A stretch of DNA of 64,000 nt from Hymenopellis radicata (Eukaryota > Basidiomycota > Agaricomycetes > Agaricales > Physalacriaceae): the NCBI GenBank assembly GCA_015501595.1, contig JADNRX010000003.1, positions 1 to 64,000 of the forward strand, in the 5' to 3' direction. The position numbers were made by a program, and so were the translations under genes. Shown in pieces: positions 56,302-64,000 of this stretch (the stretch's first letter is position 1; every line of letters starts with the position of its first letter). The notes beneath the pieces were generated by a model, which ran no database searches, was not told the origin of the DNA, and saw nothing but the letters and a program-made list of their open reading frames with translations.

Positions 56302-58467
56302 ATGTCTTACTACCCATCCCACTACGCTCAACTCAGTCCTCGGGACAACTATCTCGCTGCTCTAGCCTGCGCCAAAGCAGCTGAAGAGGAATACCTTGCT
56401 GCTGAGGCCATCGACCGGGAGGAGCGCCAAATACGTCGTCGTTTAGAGGAACTTGAATTCCAGAAGCAGAAAGCCTGCCATTCCCATTATCCCTCCTATG
56501 GTGCCCCAGATCGTCTATCCGTCATGCGCTTGCAGCTTCAAGATGAAGAACGTCAAGAAGCAGAGGTCGAGCTTTTTCGCCGAAGGAAACTTCAAGAAGA
56601 GACAGCCTTGGCAGCTCTTCAACTCGACCAGGAACGCCGTGAGCGCGCTCAACTGGAACTTCTTCTTGAGCAACGACCCACGGTGAGTTTGGTTTTCCAT
56701 CCTTCATCTTCTGGCAGACAACTCACGTCTATTGTTCGCCAGAATCATACTTCAGCTCGGAAACCGGTAGCATTAGGCACTTATGCCATGATCCCGCGTT
56801 CAAGGAAAGATACCAGGCAAGGCCTTCCCGCTACATTCATCCTGCTGTCGCGCACCCGCAACATGCTCTTCCAGAAGCCAATCCTTCCTCGTCCAATGTA
56901 GATTTGGAGGACGTCCTCCACGCTCTCTTTGGTGGAAAGCCTTCATCTTCAACTAGGCACTACGGAGCGCCCATGCGTCCTCCAATCAAGGCTGAAAGGA
57001 TGCCTGCGGTACAGTCCGTTGATACCGCCGCTGCGATTGAGCAAACGCTGAAAGCCATCTTTCCCGACGCCAACCTTCATTTCCATGATCAACCGAAGGC
57101 TGCATCGACCGTCCAATCTGCTCCTGCAACATCTTGCGCTAGGAGACCGGAGAAGAACCCGGGCTCTACCGTGCCTTCCAAGCCCGCTGTTCAGGAGTCA
57201 GCGTCGAGCCCGTTGCCTTCTACAGACACTGCTATCAACCTTCAGCAGGTCTTGAAGCACCTCTTTGGCGGCGCCTTCCGAGCTTACACGCCCAACGAGG
57301 GCCAGCAAGCCGTTCCACCTCAGGAGGTTAGTATTTTGACCAGTGTTACTTCACACTCTGAATGGTATTCACAGAAGCCTCCCGTATCTCGCTCGGAGAT
57401 CCAGCGTCCCACATATCCTCTCACATCGCTCAAAGAGCAACTTGAAGCTCGCCTAGCCAGCGAGGAAACCACTGAAGTCAAAGATACGATTCAGGCCATC
57501 TTCAACTCTCTTTCTGACGCCACTATTTCCGTCCCCTTTACTGCTGAAGCCTTCACATCTTCGTCAAAGGGCAAAGCTAAAGCCGAACTTACTCCTTCTA
57601 CCAATACCGAATCCGAAGACGTCGCAGTGTCACTAGCGAGAGTTAACAGCATCGAATCCGCCTACCGCTCCCTCATCGACGAATTCACCTTCCCCGCTCT
57701 CCTCGATTTCTCTCCTTCGCTCTTCCCCGCCTGTTCGGAGTCGCTTATCGCGAGACTCGCGTACACAGCGCGCAATGCCCCGGTTCGTGTCCATGAGCAG
57801 TCGCTCAGCGGGCTTCTGTCCCAGCTCGATTCTGTCGAGAGTTTTGGTGATGAAGGCTTGAGAGCGAAGAGGAAGGAGGTTGTGGGGCTTGTTGAAGGCG
57901 CGCTGGAGGATTTGGAGCGGGAAGTGGAGGGTAGGTGGAGGGCTAAGGTTGCCAAAGACAGTATGGCTGCGAATGCGGACGAACGGACGTCTCCCCCGGA
58001 GGACCTCGCGTCCGCTGAGCATGTGGAGAGCTGGCCTACGACGGAGCCGGCACCTGCTCCAGCGATAGCGCGTACCTTTGCGGAGGCGACAGTTTCTGCT
58101 ACTGACGATCCTTCAGTCGTCGAGGGACAAGCCGCATTGTCACTTAGTATCTCGGCTTCTCCAGAGCAACCTGAAGTCGTCGCTCTTCTAGATGTCGAAG
58201 AACCCGCGCTCGAGGACGCTCAGGAAGCCTCTCGCGGAGGAGGATGTTTCCTCCGACGAGACTGAGCTCTCTACCGACATCGAGTCCAGCGCAGACTCAT
58301 TCGACGACGTGGAGTCCGACACTTTTAGATCAGGCTCTACTCCTCCTGAATCTTCCACGGCGTCGGTCACTACACTCAAGCCCGACTATGATGGCCTCCA
58401 GGCGATTGAGCAGTCCAAGGGAAAGGTTAGCGATGAAGGAAGTGATTGGTCTGAAGTTGAGGCTTGA
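56302..58467 (+). CDS. BAG-domain co-chaperone, frame-broken
   Basis: Hsp70 nucleotide-exchange type protein. The N-terminal 115 residues form charged helices (EEEYLAAEAIDREERQIRRR). A middle region repeats an amphipathic motif three times: VDLEDVLHALFGG, AAIEQTLKAIFPD and AINLQQVLKHLFGG. The BAG domain lies at about 57640-57950: VNSIESAYRSLIDEFTFPAL, LSGLLSQLDSVESFGDEGL, KRKEVVGLVEGALEDLEREV. The acidic tail ends GSDWSEVEA. The frame moves once near 56745 and once near 58232 (run of GGAGGAGGA). Possible introns GTGAGT...CGCCAG (60 bases) and GTTAGT...TCACAG (48 bases) keep frame and lack stops, so splicing there is uncertain. It converges on a heat shock factor gene. Confidence 0.75.
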
Positions 58468-58886
58468 GATCTATTTACTAGATGAACGATTTGGGACTTG
58501 TATATTTATAACGTTAAAACGTGTATGTATCCCGCACATTCACAATGCAGCATTATAATTTATCACATCTTTACTTCGCCTTTCCCGAGTGACCTGAACG
58601 CCACACATACAATCATTCCATTTCCTCTGTATGTACTCAGATATGATCAGTCAAAGATGTGCTACAGTGTTGGAAGCTACTGATACAAATGCTTGAGATG
58701 CGTTTACAATCATTGAGTACATGCGTATGCTATTATAATTGAGTATCGAATAAGGAAGGTAACTAGATGTACATATGAAGCCCTTCAAAGACCCCTCAAA
58801 CCCTACAGACAACACTTAGGATCAACATCCAACGCCAAAGGCTCTTGCAGTATGCGCACCTTCTATCTGCTTTCACCGGTAATCCG
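58468..58886. other. Convergent intergenic region
   Basis: 3' flanks of the BAG and heat shock factor genes; no gene seen. Confidence 0.5.
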
Positions 58887-60548
58887 TCATTTATTCTTTC
58901 TCCGCGTCGTTGGGGGTTCGGGCGCAGACGCGTTCACAGCAAAAAGCGGCGTCGACCCAGTCACATCGGGCTGAGCGATCACGTCCGACTTGCGTTTCTG
59001 CCCTCGCGTAACGGGCGGCGCAGGAACGTTATTGATTTGCGGCGGAGACGTTGAAGGAGCATAAGTCTGTTGTGTCGGCGGTAGCTGTGGCTGTTCGTTG
59101 TCGACAGATGCAGGAGGTGGATCAAAGTTTATATACGCGCTCATATCATCGAGAGGCGCGTTCGGAGGGAGTGTGAGAAGATTGGTGAGGCTTTCGATGT
59201 CGTTGTTCATGGTGTCCACAGACTTTTCGATCTCGGATATATGGGAATGGAGGTCTTCCGGAGGGGCGATATTGCCGCCGTCTGCAGTTGGGAGCGTGGA
59301 AAGGAAGTCGGAGAAACTGGCGTCATTTGCCAGCGGGCCGAAGCTAGAGAGGATATTGGACCAGTCTTGGGCTGAAAAATTGGGAGATAGCGTTGGTGGA
59401 TTATGTATATCAGTGAGCTTCATAAGCTGGGAATCTGGTGCATCGCCGGTCAAGTCAAACGTGGATGGTGATGGGGCTTGTGATTGTATTGACGGTGGCG
59501 GGGCTAATGAGCCGGGGGTTTCGACGGTAGGTTCAACTGTGAAAGCATGAGCAACGCCATCGTCCAAAATTAAGGATATTTACCATCATCCATGGTGAAT
59601 AATTGATCTTCGTCCTCATCCGTCACCTCCATTATCCTAGCATTCGTGTTATGTCCGTCACCTTCATGATTATCCTGGTCATGATGGTTTGTCGTGGCAT
59701 CCCGGCGCTTGTCCTCAATCATTAGCCGCTGCTGCTGGACAGGAACTGGGACGTGAGGATGGCTGTCATGGTGGGTTGGGTCCTTGGTGCCCATTTGACC
59801 AAGGAGATTGCCCAAGAACTGTACAATAAGATTTATGGTATTCTGTTGTTGTTGGTAGCGCTGCAGTGACCGATGCGCCTCGTCCCAGAGTGCGCGGTCG
59901 GTTTGCTTGAGTTCTGTTAGCTCCTGAGTTATCCGCGCTTGGTTCCGGCGTATGTCGCTTACGACAGCATTCACGTCGAGCGTCTGCCTGAGTGCCGGGA
60001 CGCCAGCACCGCTCGTCGAGGCTTCTGTGGCGATAGAGTCGACGAGCAAGGATTCCTTGACATGGATTTGCTTTTTGCCCTCGTTGATCATCGCTAGTTG
60101 GTCCTCCCTGCCTCGATGGAAGTCTGGGTGCACGTATTGCGATGATTCCATCTCTGATTCTCGTTTCAAAACACCCTGCTGTAGATGTGTGACCTTTCGA
60201 AAGCCGTACTTGTTCAACTGGCGAACAAAGGCCGCGGTTTTGTTGGTCTTGAACCATCGAGGAAGGACTTCTGCTTCGAGCGTCGCTTGATCGTGAACTG
60301 TATGCGGTTTAGCCCGGTTCAACACGACGAGACAGTGTTACGCACTGTAGAACGAGTTCCCATCTTCTGACCACGCTATTACATGGTCTGTAGCCGGGTC
60401 ACTGACGATCCTAGGAGGAGATTAGACCGAAAGCATTGGAAAAAAGTTTGCCAACGGACTTGTACAGCTTTTGCAGAAATGGTGGGATTTTGCTCAGACT
60501 ACTTTGAAATGTATTTGTTAAGGCGATCTGATTATTTGCGGTCGCCAT
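58887..60548 (-). CDS. Heat shock transcription factor (HSF family)
   Basis: Exons 60548-60466, 60410-60346, 60297-59584 and 59536-58887 give 503 residues with all phases closing. The HSF DNA-binding domain spans about residues 18-105: IPPFLQKLIVSDPATDHVIA, WSEDGNSFY, EVLPRWFKTNKTAAFVRQLN, KYGFRKVTHLQ. It is followed by a heptad-like trimerisation region (QARITQELTELKQTDRALWD, QQQNTINLIVQFLGNLLGQM). The long C terminus is acidic and proline-rich, with FDLTGDAPDSQLM, likely for activation. The aromatic-rich recognition helix is conserved. The frame is intact. It probably controls heat-shock and basal chaperone genes, perhaps including the neighbouring BAG gene. Confidence 0.93.
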
Positions 60549-60790
60549 TCCGGCGTGCACGAATGTGGCGAGTATAATTAATGATGGGGGTAAGAGGGAG
60601 GCGGATGTCACGCGTGACGTAGCGACCACGTCTGGTCAAGTCGTGATCGATTGATCCTCCTGTTCAAAGCTGTTGCCTTTGTTGAATGTTTCCAACGCGC
60701 GTGCTCAATGGCGTTTCATGGCTATGTAGTTAGACAGGATAGATTACTCATAAATATCGTAGATAATCCGTCCTCAGCTGGAACCTCAGG

Positions 60791-61600
60791 TCAACGCGCG
60801 TGAATCACTCTGAGGATACCGAGACTCATGTCCATCACCGTGTAAACGATGGCTATTTCACCAGCGAGGAGCGTGGCGCTAGCCAACACGAAAGTCGTGT
60901 AGAGATAAATTCCTACCGCCACAGTTTCGAGGCACCTAAATGGACGAAATGAGATTAGGCCTGAGACTTTACGGATGGGAATGCGCACCATCCCCATCAT
61001 TGCTGAAATCGATACACCAATTAGCCACGTCCGATGGCGTAACAATCGTGATATCAACGAACAAGGCCGGGAACCGCCCATCCTGTTGGAGGGACATCGC
61101 TTGGGGCGTATACAGAGTCTGTGGATTGAAAGCTGCAGGCTCAGGCTGATCTTTGGTATACACCTGCTGTCCCTCTGATTTTGCACTAGCCAGAAAGCTA
61201 GACAGTTGCCGATACAGAAACAGTCACACATCCAGATATCCAATTTTTCGGCCTTCAATAGTCATCGTGATATCTGTCGCCATTACACGCAACGCGACCA
61301 CAGACGAGACGAGCCACGCCACAGGCCGAACCGTTTATACTCACATCGCCAAGTAACCATCGTGTCAAATCCAATCCCGAGATTGCGCCATAGCATGACA
61401 CCGCCGAGCGCGACGATGACCATATCAGCCAGCACACGCACTGCCAGACGCTTTTTAGACCAACTGGCCCATTGTGGTATACGCTATTCCCGGCGGAGAG
61501 CTCAGATGGTACCTTCAAAGCAATACATCCCACTTAAGGTCTTCTGGTTTCAATACGTCCATGATCGAAGTCCACGTAGTTGAGAATGGCGCGAATTAGA
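60791..61600 (-). CDS. Putative uncharacterised membrane protein
   Basis: On the minus strand, WASWSKKRLAVRVLADMVIV with ALGGVMLWRNLGIGFDTM (61480-61360) and, near the 3' end, VAVGIYLYTTFVLASATLLA read as coding-like hydrophobic segments, with GYLDV-like sequence between. They lie in different frames, and the connecting introns could not be resolved. It may be a remnant. Confidence 0.3.
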
Positions 61601-62563
61601 GAGTCATGTTCGTGCAGGAGTATGGGCGGTCATGTTCAGGACATCGTCTCGTAGATCGCTGACAGAATGGCGTCAGAGTAGTTGAAGAACAGAGGTGAAA
61701 GCGGTCGAGATAAAGAATTTGTGGCTCCAACACAACGGCAAGAGGCTTAGAATTCCCACGCCACTGGCGTGCAAACGCGTGCCGGCACGGCAAAACGTTT
61801 TCAGGCACCCCGTCTCCTTTCCACCTTCATCTGGTCTTCTATGTAACCGTCTTGCTGAGATCGCCACATAGTGAAACTCCTCTGAACATTCGACCTGAGC
61901 ACATAGTTTTCCTTGATATCTGCCCGTGTTTAGCCAGTGCCTCCCCCCACCGAAATTGATGCTTTCTACTCCTACTTGTACTGATTTCCCATCGGAAGAT
62001 AATTACTCAGTGAGTGGTGATTCACATTCAGATAGTGCACGCAGGGACTAATGTGGCCCGCTCTCAGACATTACCATAATTGTCGAACAACGAAGACAAA
62101 GAAAAGAGCATGTCTTTGGTCCGCCTGGCAATGGCGTCTGGGATATGCCACAAGGACTTTGATTAGTTTCCAGTGCTATCCGTGCGTCTAGGGACTCCAG
62201 TAACGTTGTATTCAGGCCAACTCGTGCCCTTGCAACCTGTTCGTTAGTTTCGCCACTCATCCGAGTGTAGCTCTGACATTCGTAGTGTTCAATGTTCTGA
62301 CAATTAGGTTGTGGGCCGTCCTTTGCTTGACGAGGTCAGTGTTCTCGAACATTATCAATGTCTTCAGAGTTTACCCAATTCAGCATTACCACTGCCAATT
62401 GCCATATCTGAACAATGGAAGATGTCGTCCACCGACAATGGCCACAGCACAAAGGATTCGTGGCTCGATCGCAGAAACGACCCTGGCATTGTCCACAACG
62501 CGCTGGACTATAAAGAGTCGAGCGGCAGATCCTGTTTCTCATTGTCACCCATCGTTTTCCACT
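61601..62563. other. Intergenic region
   Basis: No supported gene. The plus-strand open frame from 62285 is continuous with the next gene but its first part has no coding character; a TATA box interrupts it. Confidence 0.45.
62509..62515 (+). promoter_or_regulatory. TATA box of the 62564 gene
   Basis: TATAAAG lies 55 bases before the ATG at 62564. It supports that start rather than the ATG at 62285, which would put the box inside coding sequence. Confidence 0.55.
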
Positions 62564-63426
62564 ATGCTCAACACCAAGCAGACAGTCTCCAACCAGCAGG
62601 GCCTGCGCCCTCCCTCGTTGGTCATCAACAGCGTTCTTAGGACCGACCCAAAGCGCACCATGGATTGTCCCACTTCCCCCAGGGCATCCATGCACGTCAT
62701 GTATTACCCTCACTCGCGCCCCACGTCCCCAGAGGTCGACGACATTCCCACCGGTCCCCGACCCATCTTCACCCAAAGCCACCCCAATGATCCCATCCCC
62801 GAGGCCGCTGAGATGCTCGTCAAGATTCGCTCGTCCAGCGTCAGGACCTCGCGCACCACCGCGAGTTTCGCGTTCATGCGCCCTACCAGGGCAGATCCAC
62901 CTCTGCCGTCGCTGTCCGAAGTCGCGGGTGATATGCCTATCAGCGTAGGCCGCCCCCGTTCCCGCTTCCGCAAGGCTATGCATAACGCGGGTGTAGTGCT
63001 CCGCATTCGCAAGAAGGACGTCGGGATCATGCACATTGCTCCCGCCACGCCGCGTGTTGCGGAGAAGGCGAAGGAGGACACGCCCAAGAACGCCTCGGCG
63101 GGCGGCTCCATCCTTCGGGGCGCCATGCCTAGGAAGTGGTCAAAGTCGAAGGCCATCGCCATCGCCGAGTCGTACGACGCGTTCGCGCCCTCGAACGAGT
63201 TGAAGCGCGCCAAGTCGTTCTCGGGAGTCTTCGCCAATGCTATTGTCGAAGATGACCTCGATCTCGACGATGCTACGCGCGAAAGCATGGGCACGTCGTA
63301 TATCCTGCACCAATCCATCAACTACCGCGAGATGGAGATTGACGGGAGCAGTGAACTGGGATATATGGTATGTTCCGATGCTCTTTGTCTGGGATTTGTT
63401 TAATGACCGTTGTTCCTTAGATCTGA
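62564..63426 (+). CDS. Uncharacterised disordered basic protein
   Basis: About 269 residues starting MLNTKQTVSNQQGLRPPSLV. Rich in proline, serine and arginine, with RASMHVMYYPHSRPTSPEVD, VGRPRSRFRKAMHNAGVVLR and KRAKSFSGVFANAIVEDDLD; the last part is acidic then short helical (SYILHQSINYREMEIDGSSE). An intron 63368-63420 (GTATGT...CTTAG) would end the protein at GYMI; without it the frame runs to 63403. Codons are strongly GC-ending compared with nearby genes, suggesting high expression. No domain recognised. Confidence 0.6.
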
Positions 63427-64000
63427 GTCGCGTCCTCTTGCACATCATTTTGCGATGACTTATTATTGCGTTCGATTCTTGTATATCATGTTGAGAAGCA
63501 GTCAAATGTAAATGTAACACCATCCTACACTGCAACTACCTCCCCTATGCCTATGTTTTTACCACCCTCTATGTCATGCTCTCCTCTTCACTCTTTCTTT
63601 CTGGCAGTTGCAGTTGTTGTACTTATTTATTGGTTATTTTGAAAATGTACTTCATTTAAGAAATCTGCAGTCATCTTGTAAGTTCATTCGACGGGGTCTA
63701 TCTACGAAGATGCTCAACGTCGGGCTGGCTGTTTCCGAAGGCGAACAACTTCCCTTTTGATTCAAAGTGTCATTTCGGCATGTGGCGTTTAGACAATTTC
63801 TTGTCGCATACCCTGCTTTCTCCCGTACGATCGTTCGGGCTCGCCGCTCGGGTAGAAGGGCCCAAGAATGCATCTTGTTTGTCGCCAAGCTGATTGCCGG
63901 CAACTGAAAAAAAAAAAAGAGTTACTTTCGACAGCAGTGTTTAGCCCGGAACTCGGATACTGTCCGCTTAAATCCTCGCTTGCCAACGCTGATTGAAAAT
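63427..64000. other. Terminal gap
   Basis: 3' flank of the previous gene and unassigned sequence, with a run of 12 A at about 63908. No gene is supported. Confidence 0.45.

Noticed and set aside
62336..63034. 232-codon antisense open frame opposite the 62564 gene
   Set aside because: Arises from high GC at third positions of the plus-strand gene; composition rich in G, R and A without a domain.

Overview
The window looks like nuclear DNA of a filamentous basidiomycete, most likely an Agaricomycete. Genes are broken by many short spliceosomal introns (about 45 to 75 bases, mostly GT-AG). The gene families fit: an expanded-type G-alpha subunit, a secreted heme-thiolate peroxidase, Zn2Cys6 regulators with a fungal middle region, F-box/LRR proteins, and ISY1 and EMI1 homologues. 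No rRNA, tRNA or CRISPR was recognised. All exon joins were made by eye from splice signals and frame continuity.

Layout. 0.9-14.5 kb is core metabolism and transport: G-alpha (two frame breaks), ribonucleotide reductase small subunit with a cluster of ACGCGT boxes upstream, phosphatidylserine decarboxylase, riboflavin enzyme RIB3, a macro-domain protein with a decayed partial copy beside it, a mitochondrial phosphate-type carrier and a DHA1 MFS exporter. 14.6-24.2 kb holds an F-box-like protein, the closely spaced divergent pair EMI1-like/ISY1, a 76-residue protein that is little more than a Zn2Cys6 cluster, an ALKBH6-like dioxygenase and uncharacterised genes. 24.7-38.9 kb holds three paralogous Zn2Cys6 regulators, a long-chain-base phosphate phosphatase, and a 1.35-kb inverted duplication carrying two copies of an unknown gene. 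39.2-43.7 kb holds the peroxidase, an LRR protein and a small zinc-finger-like gene.

45.5-55.9 kb is the most remarkable part, a set of nested insertions. An F-box gene is split by element A (about 9.0 kb, 45965-54939), flanked by a 9-base direct repeat (CTCCTCATC) and with terminal inverted repeats containing AAAAGTGTCGGA. Removing A and one repeat copy joins the F-box reading frame exactly. A carries a multi-exon Mutator-like transposase gene. Inserted near A's left end is element B (about 3.9 kb, 46009-49877), with its own 25-base inverted repeats (23 of 25 matching), its own 9-base flanking repeat (GGGTCAGGT), and at both ends arrays of an 8-base palindrome CCTRYAGG spaced 23 bases apart in their regular cores. 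Inside B lie a LINE reverse-transcriptase relic and a degenerate tandem repeat of about 145 bases.

56.3-63.4 kb holds a BAG-domain co-chaperone next to a convergent heat shock transcription factor, a doubtful membrane-protein gene and an uncharacterised TATA-driven gene.

Many genes in the window show single-base breaks of an otherwise conserved reading frame. Because these fall in unrelated genes, and several look like homopolymer shortening, an error-prone consensus is at least as likely as mass pseudogenisation.
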